This document shows, piece after piece, positions 9,078 to 16,440 of a stretch of DNA of 64,000 nucleotides. The notes beneath the pieces were generated by a model. That model was not told the origin of the DNA and did not search any database. It was given only the letters and a program-made list of their open reading frames with translations. The DNA lies in NCBI GenBank assembly GCA_919901855.1, contig CAKKQC010000021.1:124001-188000 (forward strand). The letters run 5' to 3'. The position numbers and the translations under genes were made by a program. The stretch is from a bacterium. GTDB taxonomy: Bacteria > Oederibacteriota > CAKKQC01. Position 1 is the first letter of the stretch; each line of letters opens with the position of its first letter.

Positions 9078-10009
9078 CCGCGCGCTGGGCCGTGATCGCC
9101 GTCTCCGCCATGCTCGCGGCCGGACGGGTCGGGGCGGTGACGGCGGGGTCGGAAGAAGTCGTGGGGGCTGACAACGTGGCCGGGACGTTCCTCCTGCGTG
9201 GAGTCGGTGGGCGGGCGGCCGGGATGGGCGAAGCCTTCGGGGCGGTCGCCGACGACGCGTCGGCGGGCTCGTGGAATCCCGCGGGCCTCTCCCGCGTGGA
9301 CCGCGCGGGGGGCGTCCTGATGTACGATGCGGCGGGCGAAGGGCTCGGCCTCCGCTACGCGGCCGTGGGGGGGCCGGTCGGGGTCGGGAGCGCGTCCCTC
9401 AGCCTGACGGCCATGACGTACGGCGGCTTCGATGCCTTTGACGAGCAGGGCGTGCGGACCGGTTGGCGGAGTCCTGTCGACATTGGCGCGCTCGCGGGAT
9501 GGGGCTGGCGGCATCCCGCGTGGTTCGGGGACATGGGGGGGGTCGGGATTGCGGGGGAGTTCGTCTCCACGACGACCGCCAACCGGTTCCTCGGTCTGAG
9601 CGCGGGTGTCATCTACCAGCTGGCGCCCGGGACGGCCGTCGGGATGGCTGTCCAGCACGTGAGCACGCACAGCGACGGGTACGCCCTGCCTGGGCTCTTC
9701 CGGTTCAGTTGGACGTCCTCGCCGATGGCTCACCTCCGAGTCGCTGCGGACGGCGTCCAGGGCCTGGTGGATCGCGAGAGATGGATCTCGGGCGGCGCCG
9801 AGGCATTCCTGAGCCGGAAACTGGCACTGCGCGCGGGGTACAAGTGGTCGCCGGCCAATTCGGGGGTCAAGGGCCTGACCGGCGTCACGGCGGGCGTAGG
9901 GGTGCGGCTGCGCAACGTGGAGGTGGACTACGCGTACCAGCCGGTTGGGTACCTGACCACGAGTCACCGGCTGTCGCTTGGTTACCGCGCGCGGGGGGGG
10001 TCGGAATGA
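9074..10009 (+). CDS. PorV/PorQ-like outer-membrane beta-barrel protein
   Basis: 311 residues with a signal peptide (about 1-20). The segment RAAGMGEAFGAVADDASAG followed by WNPAGL is the hallmark N-terminus of PorV/PorQ/UPF0164-type barrels. The rest alternates beta strands rich in Gly and aromatic residues, consistent with an outer-membrane barrel. In Bacteroidota PorV shuttles cargo carrying a C-terminal Por domain to the surface. The ATGA overlap with the preceding gene, whose product ends in an FlgD/Por-like domain, suggests this is its dedicated partner (inference). ATG at 9074 was chosen over upstream in-frame starts because of the overlap and the signal peptide. Confidence 0.75.
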   Translation: MTARWAVIAVSAMLAAGRVGAVTAGSEEVVGADNVAGTFLLRGVGGRAAGMGEAFGAVADDASAGSWNPAGLSRVDRAGGVLMYDAAGEGLGLRYAAVGGPVGVGSASLSLTAMTYGGFDAFDEQGVRTGWRSPVDIGALAGWGWRHPAWFGDMGGVGIAGEFVSTTTANRFLGLSAGVIYQLAPGTAVGMAVQHVSTHSDGYALPGLFRFSWTSSPMAHLRVAADGVQGLVDRERWISGGAEAFLSRKLALRAGYKWSPANSGVKGLTGVTAGVGVRLRNVEVDYAYQPVGYLTTSHRLSLGYRARGGSE

Positions 10010-10920
10010 AGCGGCACCGGCTCGCGCTGGTCGGACTCGCCGCCGTTCTCGTCGGGGGGGCGGCGGCCGACGGTTGGGGGGCGGCGCGGGCGCCGGCCAC
10101 GATCATCCGCGCGACTGGTCTCGTGCGTCTGAGGTCGGCGGAGACTGCCGCGTGGACGCAGGTGGTCGCGCCCTTCCCGCTTCACTACGGAGACGAGCTG
10201 AAGACCATCAGCGGCAGGGCGACGGTCGAGTTCGCTGACGGCAGCCGCATTTATGTCAGCCGGCTGACGACCTTCAAGCTCGAGGTGCCGGACACCAGCC
10301 GGCAGAAGGGCGTCAGCCACCGGGTGATCCGCCTTGTGGCCGGGTTGATACGTTCAGTCGTCAAACCCCTGAAGTCTGGTGAATCCTACTACATGGTTTC
10401 GGCGGGGGCGATTGCGGCAATCAAGGGGACCGACTTTGCGTTCGACGGGACCAGCGTGATTGTGTTCGACGAGAACGATCCGGGGGTCGACCACGTGGTG
10501 GTGCTCTCGGACGCCCAGGGCGCGCACGGTGTCGAGGTGAGAGAGGGTCAAATGGCGACCGTCCACCCGGATGGGTCGGTGGGCAGGCCCGTCGAGGTTC
10601 CGCCGGACCGTGCCCGTGAACTCAAGGACGCGACCAGTGGGCCGGAGGCCCCCGCCGACACCGAAGGGTCCGCCAAAAGCCGCGAGGTGCTGTCCTTCAA
10701 GCCCGTGGTGCGCGAGGTCGTGGGTGCGCTAGCTGTCCCGAAGGGGGAACGCGGTCCGGTCGTCACCCTCACGCCGCGCGAGGCCGAGCGGGACCAATGG
10801 GGTGGAGCCGGGATGCAGGGCTACACGGGGCTGATGGATCGGGCGGCGGTGTCTGCCCGGGAAGCACCGTTGCCGCCCGCCCCGCCGCCGCCGGTCAACG
10901 GGTGCGAGGTGGCGCCATGA
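10006..10920 (+). CDS. exported FecR-domain protein
   Basis: 304 residues with an N-terminal signal peptide (MKRHRLALVGLAAVLVGG...). Residues about 55-190 form a FecR domain: GDELKTISGRATVEFADGS, then the SAGAIAAIKGTDFAF strand. The C-terminal third is Pro/Ala-rich and probably disordered. Periplasmic FecR domains scaffold envelope complexes or sense their state. No FecI sigma factor or TonB receptor lies nearby, so a structural role in the envelope module is more likely than iron signalling (inference). The start overlaps the previous stop as ATGA, and the stop overlaps the next start the same way. A second FecR protein lies at 55807. Confidence 0.75.
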   Translation: MKRHRLALVGLAAVLVGGAAADGWGAARAPATIIRATGLVRLRSAETAAWTQVVAPFPLHYGDELKTISGRATVEFADGSRIYVSRLTTFKLEVPDTSRQKGVSHRVIRLVAGLIRSVVKPLKSGESYYMVSAGAIAAIKGTDFAFDGTSVIVFDENDPGVDHVVVLSDAQGAHGVEVREGQMATVHPDGSVGRPVEVPPDRARELKDATSGPEAPADTEGSAKSREVLSFKPVVREVVGALAVPKGERGPVVTLTPREAERDQWGGAGMQGYTGLMDRAAVSAREAPLPPAPPPPVNGCEVAP

Positions 10921-12254
10921 CCTGTAAGCGGCGCCTCTTCGCCTTCATGATCCTCGCGACGGCTGGGGGATCAGCCGTCGCGGGGGCGAGCCCGATCCCG
11001 CTCGTGCCATTCCTGGACTTCTCCCAGGGGGTGAACAGCAACCCCGGCACGATCCCCGATGAGACGCCCACGGCCGCCCGTCCGCGGGCGGACACGTTCA
11101 CGCTCATTCAGCCCGGGGCGGGCCTTGGCCTCGTCAATGGTCCCGTGTTCAAGGCGGGACTCCGGTACCAGGCCGAGTGGGAGCGGTACGACCAGGTGCG
11201 CGAAGGCGACACGGTGTCGCACCATGCGATGGCACGAATGCGGTGGGGATCAGGAGCCACCAGCGCGAATGTGACGCTCGGATACTCGCACTTCGCGTTC
11301 CCGCGCATCCTGGGGGCCGACGATCAGCCGGTGCTCGACCATGATGCCGCGCGGATTGGGCTCGAGCTGATGACACCTCTTGCATCGGGCGATGGCCTGG
11401 GGGCCTTTCTCGAGGCGTCGGCTGAGGCGCGTTCGTATCCCCACTATCTGGTCGTCACGAACGGCGAGGCCCCCGGGGACCTGTCCAGGAGGTCTGACCG
11501 CACCGGTTGGGGAGCGATCGGGGTGTCCTTTTCGAAGGGCGACGCGGCGGGCATGCGAGTCGCGGCAGAAGCCGGCGACACCGTCGGCAACGGGCTGGCC
11601 AGCCAATCCGGCGAATGGGGTGATTTCTTCTCGTATCACGCCTTGGGCGCGCGGGTGTCTGGTTGGCGAACGTTTTCCCGCTGGCCGGTGCGACTGGAAG
11701 GCGTGGTGAGGTACCAGCGGCGGAGCTCCGTGGGCCGGATCGCAACGGATGAGGGCGACCTTGAACGCTCCGATCTCGCAAGCCTCGCCGGTTCGGCTAC
11801 GTGGTCTCTCGGCCGCGGCATTGGCCTGACCGCGGACCTGGGCGTGCTGCTGAACAAGTCAAATGATCCGCAGACGTCGTTCCGCGAAACCCGGTTTGCG
11901 GTGGGCCTCAGGCTGATGGATCTCCTGTTCGGCGAGGAGGCGGTCGTGGCGCCGCAGCAGGCGTCGACACCGTCCCTCGAAGAGTCGGAGGTCAACCGCC
12001 TCTACGACGAAGCGCGTGGCACGTACGACCGCGGTTCCTTCGCGCGATGCGTCTCGCTGACCGAGGACCTTCTGCGGTTGGTGCCGAACTTCTGGCAGGG
12101 CTGGTCGCTGCTCGGCAGCTCCCTCTACGCCGACGGCGACACGATCGAGGCGTACGATGCCTACCAGCGGTCGCTGGAACTGAATCCGGAGAACCCGGAA
12201 CTCAGGGAGTGGCTCTCCCGCGTGCGCTCTGCGACTCCTGCCGTAGCCCCCTGA
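10917..12254 (+). CDS. outer-membrane beta-barrel protein with C-terminal TPR
   Basis: 445 residues: signal peptide (about 1-23), a central region of alternating amphipathic strands (about 30-350) typical of an outer-membrane barrel, then two TPR-like helical hairpins (about 370-445, including WQGWSLLGSSLYADGDT and LNPENPELREWLSRV). A TPR attached to a barrel would face the periplasm and could dock the FecR protein (inference). It is the last gene of the four-gene module. No enzyme motif is visible, and I do not recognise a named family. Confidence 0.6.
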   Translation: MTCKRRLFAFMILATAGGSAVAGASPIPLVPFLDFSQGVNSNPGTIPDETPTAARPRADTFTLIQPGAGLGLVNGPVFKAGLRYQAEWERYDQVREGDTVSHHAMARMRWGSGATSANVTLGYSHFAFPRILGADDQPVLDHDAARIGLELMTPLASGDGLGAFLEASAEARSYPHYLVVTNGEAPGDLSRRSDRTGWGAIGVSFSKGDAAGMRVAAEAGDTVGNGLASQSGEWGDFFSYHALGARVSGWRTFSRWPVRLEGVVRYQRRSSVGRIATDEGDLERSDLASLAGSATWSLGRGIGLTADLGVLLNKSNDPQTSFRETRFAVGLRLMDLLFGEEAVVAPQQASTPSLEESEVNRLYDEARGTYDRGSFARCVSLTEDLLRLVPNFWQGWSLLGSSLYADGDTIEAYDAYQRSLELNPENPELREWLSRVRSATPAVAP

Positions 12255-12269
12255 TTGGCCAGGGCCTGC

Positions 12270-12325
12270 CTCCCGCGTCCGCCCGAACTCCGCCTCCGGT
12301 ACCCGGTCTCGGTCCGGAGCATCCC
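12270..12325 (+). repeat. 56-base direct repeat, copy 2
   Basis: Perfect copy of 2460-2515 in the same orientation, 16 bases after the stop of the TPR-barrel gene. Downstream similarity to copy 1 continues to a TGA at 12339-12341. Here it is non-coding. Together the copies bracket the module at 2637-12254. Confidence 0.9.
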
Positions 12326-12387
12326 CGAGCCCCTGGGCTGACCGGGGGGGAGTCGCTTGCGTTCCCGCGCGGGGACTTGCCGCGTGT

Positions 12388-12419
12388 CCATACGAGGAGT
12401 ATGGTAGGCGTAGCCATAC
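12388..12419 (+). promoter_or_regulatory. probable VapB operator
   Basis: CCATAC at 12388 and GTATGG at 12399 form a perfect inverted repeat with a 5-base spacer, and a third CCATAC half-site follows at 12414. Type II toxin-antitoxin operons are normally autorepressed at such palindromes, which supports the vapBC call. A GGAGG at 12424 serves the antitoxin. Confidence 0.55.
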
Positions 12420-12437
12420 GATTGGAGGTCCGCAACT

Positions 12438-12635
12438 GTGAAGATCACGACTCACGTGGACGAGAAGCTCCTCAAGGATGCCATGAAGGCGACGCGGGCC
12501 CGGACGCAACGCGATGTGATCGAGCGGGGCCTGCGGAATGTCCTCCAGGAGAGCAAGCACCGCGAATTAGCGAAGCGGCTCGGTAAGTTCCGGATCGCGT
12601 GGACACACGATGAGCTGATGCGCTCGCGCGCATGA
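12438..12635 (+). CDS. vapB: VapB-like antitoxin
   Basis: 65 residues starting at GTG with GGAGG 9 bases upstream. The N-terminus (MKITTHVDEKLLKDAMKAT) followed by a helix-turn-helix-like pair is a ribbon-helix-helix DNA-binding fold of the VapB type. The basic C-terminus would wrap the toxin. The stop overlaps the toxin start as ATGA, and a palindromic operator lies upstream. Confidence 0.8.
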   Translation: MKITTHVDEKLLKDAMKATRARTQRDVIERGLRNVLQESKHRELAKRLGKFRIAWTHDELMRSRA

Positions 12636-13039
12636 CCGCGGTCCGCCTTCTCGACACGTCTGTCTGGATTCGAGCGCTCGGCGCGCATGCCGTCCCGCGG
12701 GTGAGGGACCTGGTTCAGGGCATCGTCGAGCGGCATGAGGCGGCCACCTGCACACCCGTCGCGTTCGAGCTCCTGCGAGGGGTGCCGGATCCCGGAGAGT
12801 TCGACGAGCTGCTGGATTACCTCATGAACCTGAACAGCCTTCCCGTGGACTGGGTGGGGGCGGCCCGGTGGGCTGCGAGTCCGGCGATCCGGTCGCTCAA
12901 GGTAAAGTCCATGGATCTCGTGATCGCGCATACGGCGCTGGCAAACGGGGCCGTCCTCGTGCACGCGGACTCGGACTTCGACCGGTTGGCGCGTTCCGTA
13001 CAGCTCAAGGTGGAGAGTCTTGCGGGAGTGTCCAGGTGA
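12632..13039 (+). CDS. vapC: VapC-type PIN-domain ribonuclease toxin
   Basis: 135 residues, the normal VapC length. Begins MTAVRLLDTSVWIRAL with the first catalytic Asp in LLDTSVW. Further acidic residues lie in AFELLRG, KSMDLVIAHTA and HADSDFDRL, giving the full PIN metal-binding set. VapC toxins cleave structured RNA such as tRNA when freed from VapB. ATGA overlap with vapB gives translational coupling. Confidence 0.88.
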   Translation: MTAVRLLDTSVWIRALGAHAVPRVRDLVQGIVERHEAATCTPVAFELLRGVPDPGEFDELLDYLMNLNSLPVDWVGAARWAASPAIRSLKVKSMDLVIAHTALANGAVLVHADSDFDRLARSVQLKVESLAGVSR

Positions 13040-13563
13040 GGGCGCCGGGAGTGGACAAGGGCCGAACGGGACGCTCGCGCCGGGCCGAGTTCGTCCTCGC
13101 CTTGGTGGTCAGTTTGACCTGCGTATCCGCGGGAGCCTTGGGCGCTGACCCGTCCGACCTGAACGGGCAGGAGCCCGTGCCGTCGGCGTTCCCTCCGCCT
13201 GATACACGCAGTAGCGCCGCAGCGTCGGGTATTCCGGTGCCATCGATGGAATCCCGGACGGCATCCAGCACCGTGTCGACGACGGCCGCGACCACGACTC
13301 TCATGGCGGTTTCGGCCACGCCAAGCACCGAGTACCGCCGGCCGTGGAACGCGTGCAGGATACTCCTCGATGGCGGTGGCGGATGCGTGGGGGTGGTTTG
13401 CGGAGGGTTCCTCGGGTTCATTGTTGGAGCGGCCGCAACGTTTGCGTCAGAAGACACCGCGACGCACAAGACGCTTACCACGCCAATGGTGGTCGGCGCT
13501 GTCCTGGGAGGAGTTGTCGGAGTCATCGTGTCGGACGACTTCGCCAGCAGTTGGTGTGACTGA
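13036..13563 (+). CDS. hypothetical exported/membrane protein with glycine-rich transmembrane hairpin
   Basis: 175 residues from a GTG that overlaps the vapC stop as GTGA. An N-terminal hydrophobic segment (about 17-35) resembles a signal peptide. A Ser/Thr-rich linker follows, then two Gly-rich hydrophobic stretches (about 110-130 and 150-165) of glycine-zipper type. I do not recognise a family. It may be a passenger transcribed with vapBC, or an unrelated gene using its transcript. Confidence 0.5.
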   Translation: MRAPGVDKGRTGRSRRAEFVLALVVSLTCVSAGALGADPSDLNGQEPVPSAFPPPDTRSSAAASGIPVPSMESRTASSTVSTTAATTTLMAVSATPSTEYRRPWNACRILLDGGGGCVGVVCGGFLGFIVGAAATFASEDTATHKTLTTPMVVGAVLGGVVGVIVSDDFASSWCD

Positions 13564-13572
13564 GATGGTCTC

Positions 13573-13908
13573 CTACGCGCGGTATTTCATCCTCAAGAGC
13601 TTCTTCCAGCGGGAGATTACCAGGCCGCGGCCACGCTCGACCTTGAGAGACCGAGCCCAATCATCCAGTTGAGACTGCGGGATAGGGTCATCCGTGACGA
13701 AACGAGGGAATGGAATGGGAGGTGCGGGTTTCTTCCTGCGAGGCCAGGGGAAGCTGCAGAGCGCCTCCATGGCCCGGGCCGACTCTGCCATCGTCATTCG
13801 GCGGAGCCGCTTCATGCGCTCGTCGGCATCCTCGCGGAATGCCCGGGCGCGCCGTTTCATGACTGCGTCGTGGGTCTGGAACGCTCCAGGCGGCTTGACG
13901 TGCCTCAC
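13573..13908 (-). CDS. hypothetical basic protein
   Basis: 111 residues from a GTG at 13908, highly charged with many Arg/Lys. It contains a predicted helical region (about 17-50) and an end rich in basic residues. A TACGAT hexamer lies 6 bases before the GTG, matching the leaderless pattern of this window, which supports a real gene. An internal ATG at 13860 is an alternative start. No recognised domain. It converges on the preceding gene with only 9 bases between. Confidence 0.5.
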   Translation of the reverse strand: MRHVKPPGAFQTHDAVMKRRARAFREDADERMKRLRRMTMAESARAMEALCSFPWPRRKKPAPPIPFPRFVTDDPIPQSQLDDWARSLKVERGRGLVISRWKKLLRMKYRA

Positions 13909-13914
13909 GTCGTC

Positions 13915-13920
13915 ATCGTA
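13915..13920 (-). promoter_or_regulatory. -10 box of the 111-residue hypothetical gene
   Basis: TACGAT on the minus strand, 6 bases from the GTG start, without Shine-Dalgarno. Confidence 0.4.
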
Positions 13921-13945
13921 GCGCGCTTGCGGCGGTCCGTTGCTG

Positions 13946-15442
13946 CTACTTCTTCGGCGCGGCGGGCTGGCCCCATGCGTGCTCGGGGCGGGCGAGGATG
14001 GCGTCGATGACGGCGTTGACCTTCGCGTTCCCCTTCGCGAGCTCCCGGGCCTCCGGGATGAGGTGGACGTAGAACCGGTCCGCGACCTCGTACATCCCGT
14101 GCCAGTGGGTGTAGTCCGGCGCCATCATGGAGGCGCCGTGGCGGGCCCGCCGCCCCTCGTGGTGCCATAGGTAGTACCAGGTCCACTCGATCGGCTCGTC
14201 GAATTCCGCGGGGGTCAGGAGCTTCGCCTCGCGCAGGGCGGCCATGATCTCCGACCCGGCCTTCGAGAACTTCTCGTTGAAAAGAACGATGAGGTCGTCG
14301 TACTGGCGGTAGAACCCGTCGATCCAGCCGGGCGAGTGGCAGTTCGAGCAGACTTCCCGCATCCGGTCCCGCTTCTGCTGCCAGGTGTCCACGATGAGCG
14401 CCTTGCGCTTGACCGGATCGGTCTCGGTCACGACCCGGTGCGCGGTGTCCGTGTCCATCGCCAGGCTCAGCGGTGGCCGGTTCGTCCACGAGATCCGCTC
14501 GCCGGGATCGTGCGTCACGCGGCCGTTGTTGTTCGCGTTCCCGGACATGTGGCAGGTCGCGCAGGTCGGGGCCTGGGTGTAGTCCTTGCCCAGCACCCAG
14601 CTCTTCGCGTCAAGGTGCATCTTCTCGCGCAGGTCCCGGAAGGCGACCCCGTGTTTGGACTCGTCGTAGATCTCCTTCTGCGGATGGTCCGGCCCGAGGT
14701 GGCACTTGCCGCAGTTCTCGGGCTGGCGCGCGCGCCGGGCCGAGAAGTCATGGCGGCTGTGGCACGCGGAGCAGGAGCCGCGGGAGCCGTCGAGGTTGAT
14801 CCGCCCGATCCCGGTGTTGGGCCACGTCGCGGAGTCGAACTTCGGCCGGCCGTCGTCGCCCCGGGCGAGACTCCTGAGCACGTCGGCGGCGGTGGGCCGC
14901 CCGTCGGGACCTGGCTTGAAGTCGTCCGCCGTCACCGTCTTGCCGTCGGTCGTGAGCAGGCCAACCTTGCCGCCGTGGCACTGGCGGCAGCCGCTCGAGA
15001 CGCTCGCCATGCCGTTGACCGACGTGATCTCCGGCCGGCCGGGGGTGGCGCTGTGCGGGTTGAAGGTTAGCCGCGCGCCCTCGACGATCTCGGCCAGCCG
15101 GTTGTCGAGCGAGGCCAGGATGTTACCGGCCGCGGCATGGTGGCTGGCTTCGAACTCCGCGGTCTCGCGGGCGTGGCACCGGGCGCAGTCGCGCGGTGTC
15201 ACGATCGTGGCGATGGTCCCGCCGTTGTGCTCGAATGCGTCGGGCTCTCCCGCCGAGGCCGCGTGGCAGGCCAGGCAGCCCACCCTGGCCTTCGCGTGCC
15301 CGCTTGCCTTCCACTGCTCGATGATGCCGGGGGTCGCGACCGCATGGCACTCGACGCAGGCCTGCGACGGGTCGGGGTTCTTGGCGGCGCAAGCCGGATG
15401 GACGAGGAGTATGGACAGGACGGCGAGTGCGGTGCGGTTCAT
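13946..15442 (-). CDS. octahaem c-type cytochrome, hydroxylamine oxidoreductase (HAO)-like
   Basis: 498 residues with a Sec signal peptide (MNRTALAVLSILLVHPACA). It carries eight CxxCH haem motifs: CVECH, CLACH, CARCH, CRQCH, CSACH, CGKCH, CATCH and CSNCH. The C-terminal region has LWHHEGRRARHG and PDYTHWHGMYE, a signature of the HAO family of periplasmic octahaem enzymes. Members either oxidise hydroxylamine/hydrazine or reduce nitrite/hydroxylamine; whether the Tyr cross-link of the oxidative type is present cannot be judged here. ATG at 15442 was chosen because a TAGAAT -10 lies 7 bases upstream and the signal peptide begins there. No NapC/NrfH-type quinol partner is adjacent. Confidence 0.9.
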   Translation of the reverse strand: MNRTALAVLSILLVHPACAAKNPDPSQACVECHAVATPGIIEQWKASGHAKARVGCLACHAASAGEPDAFEHNGGTIATIVTPRDCARCHARETAEFEASHHAAAGNILASLDNRLAEIVEGARLTFNPHSATPGRPEITSVNGMASVSSGCRQCHGGKVGLLTTDGKTVTADDFKPGPDGRPTAADVLRSLARGDDGRPKFDSATWPNTGIGRINLDGSRGSCSACHSRHDFSARRARQPENCGKCHLGPDHPQKEIYDESKHGVAFRDLREKMHLDAKSWVLGKDYTQAPTCATCHMSGNANNNGRVTHDPGERISWTNRPPLSLAMDTDTAHRVVTETDPVKRKALIVDTWQQKRDRMREVCSNCHSPGWIDGFYRQYDDLIVLFNEKFSKAGSEIMAALREAKLLTPAEFDEPIEWTWYYLWHHEGRRARHGASMMAPDYTHWHGMYEVADRFYVHLIPEARELAKGNAKVNAVIDAILARPEHAWGQPAAPKK

Positions 15443-15449
15443 GAGCCCG

Positions 15450-15455
15450 ATTCTA
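15450..15455 (-). promoter_or_regulatory. -10 box of the octahaem cytochrome gene
   Basis: TAGAAT on the minus strand, 7 bases from the ATG at 15442, in the short gap after the amidohydrolase stop. It suggests the cytochrome can be transcribed independently as a leaderless mRNA. Confidence 0.5.
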
Positions 15456-15459
15456 GCAT

Positions 15460-16440
15460 TCACGGCTCCAGGCGGGTCGCGGCCTCCGCGATCGTGCGGG
15501 CGACGAACTCGCGGTAGGAACCGGTCTGGTCCCCGCCGAGGGCGAGGTAGGCCTCGACGAGCCGGCGGTTGACCTCTTCGGGCAGGTCGATCATGCCCGT
15601 GGGAAATAGCCAGACCGGGGCGTGGGACTTGAGGTCCGGCCGGCTCCAGCGCTCGTCCAGGGGCTTCGCCGGCCGGACCGGCCGGGCGAAGATCAGCCGG
15701 CGGGCGTTGTCCGAGAGATAGGCCTGCCGCTCCTCTTCCGTCGGGTTCAGCCCCGTCCCGTCGATCCAGAGCGCGGTCGAGGCGTAGCTCTCGTCGCGGT
15801 ACAGGGCGACCGGGTACTCGCTGCCCCAGCAGACGCGCTCCCAGCCCGTGCGCGCGATCACGGCGCAGGCCCAGTCGATGATCTCCGAGCGCCGGAACAT
15901 GCCGTGCCGGGAGAAGATGACGACGAACCGGGGGTGGCGGAACAGCCGGTCGATCCCGGGCATCCGGGAGAACATCTCGGGGGTGCCGCCGGAGGCGAAG
16001 TGCGGGGCGAGCACGAGCGCGTCCGGGTACCGGTCGAGGAACTCGAGCAGGTTGGGAGCCGCCACCGCGAGGCCATCGGATCCCACTACGAGCGGGACCG
16101 CGCCCTCGCGGCCGAGCACGTCGAGGAGCGCGGGCTCCTGGGCGACCGTCCCCTCGCCGATCCGGATGCCGAAGAAACCGGCCGCGAGCTGTTCGCGCAC
16201 GCTCGCGAGCCGCTCCTCGGGGGTCGCGCCGGTCGGTAGCCCGGCGACCCGGAACCGGCCGGGCCAGCGCGCCGCCGTGCGCGCGAGCTCGCCGAGGTCG
16301 GGGCAGGTCTCGGCGGTGCAGACCAGGGCCTCGTGCACGCCGTTCCGGTCCATGACGCGCAGGAACTCCTCGCCGGAGAGGAAGCGGGGGAGCGCGACGT
16401 GGCCGTAGGCATCGAAAAGGGGTTTCGGCAGCTCAGACAT
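15460..16440 (-). CDS. amidohydrolase-2 family TIM-barrel protein
   Basis: 326 residues. FDAYGHVALP near the N-terminus and CWGSEYPVALY near residue 230 occupy the positions of the metal-binding DxHxH and GSDYP motifs of the amidohydrolase-2 family, which hydrolyses or decarboxylates small ring and sugar-acid substrates. The first motif keeps only one His and the last has Glu for Asp, so metal binding may be altered. Its ATG overlaps the end of the upstream aldo-keto reductase by 8 bases, so the two are translationally coupled. Substrate unknown. Confidence 0.75.
   Translation of the reverse strand: MSELPKPLFDAYGHVALPRFLSGEEFLRVMDRNGVHEALVCTAETCPDLGELARTAARWPGRFRVAGLPTGATPEERLASVREQLAAGFFGIRIGEGTVAQEPALLDVLGREGAVPLVVGSDGLAVAAPNLLEFLDRYPDALVLAPHFASGGTPEMFSRMPGIDRLFRHPRFVVIFSRHGMFRRSEIIDWACAVIARTGWERVCWGSEYPVALYRDESYASTALWIDGTGLNPTEEERQAYLSDNARRLIFARPVRPAKPLDERWSRPDLKSHAPVWLFPTGMIDLPEEVNRRLVEAYLALGGDQTGSYREFVARTIAEAATRLEP

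Noticed and set aside
13036-13563. Extension of the 175-residue gene upstream to 12868
   Set aside because: The extension would lie entirely within vapC in another frame; the GTG overlapping the vapC stop and the signal-like segment fit better.
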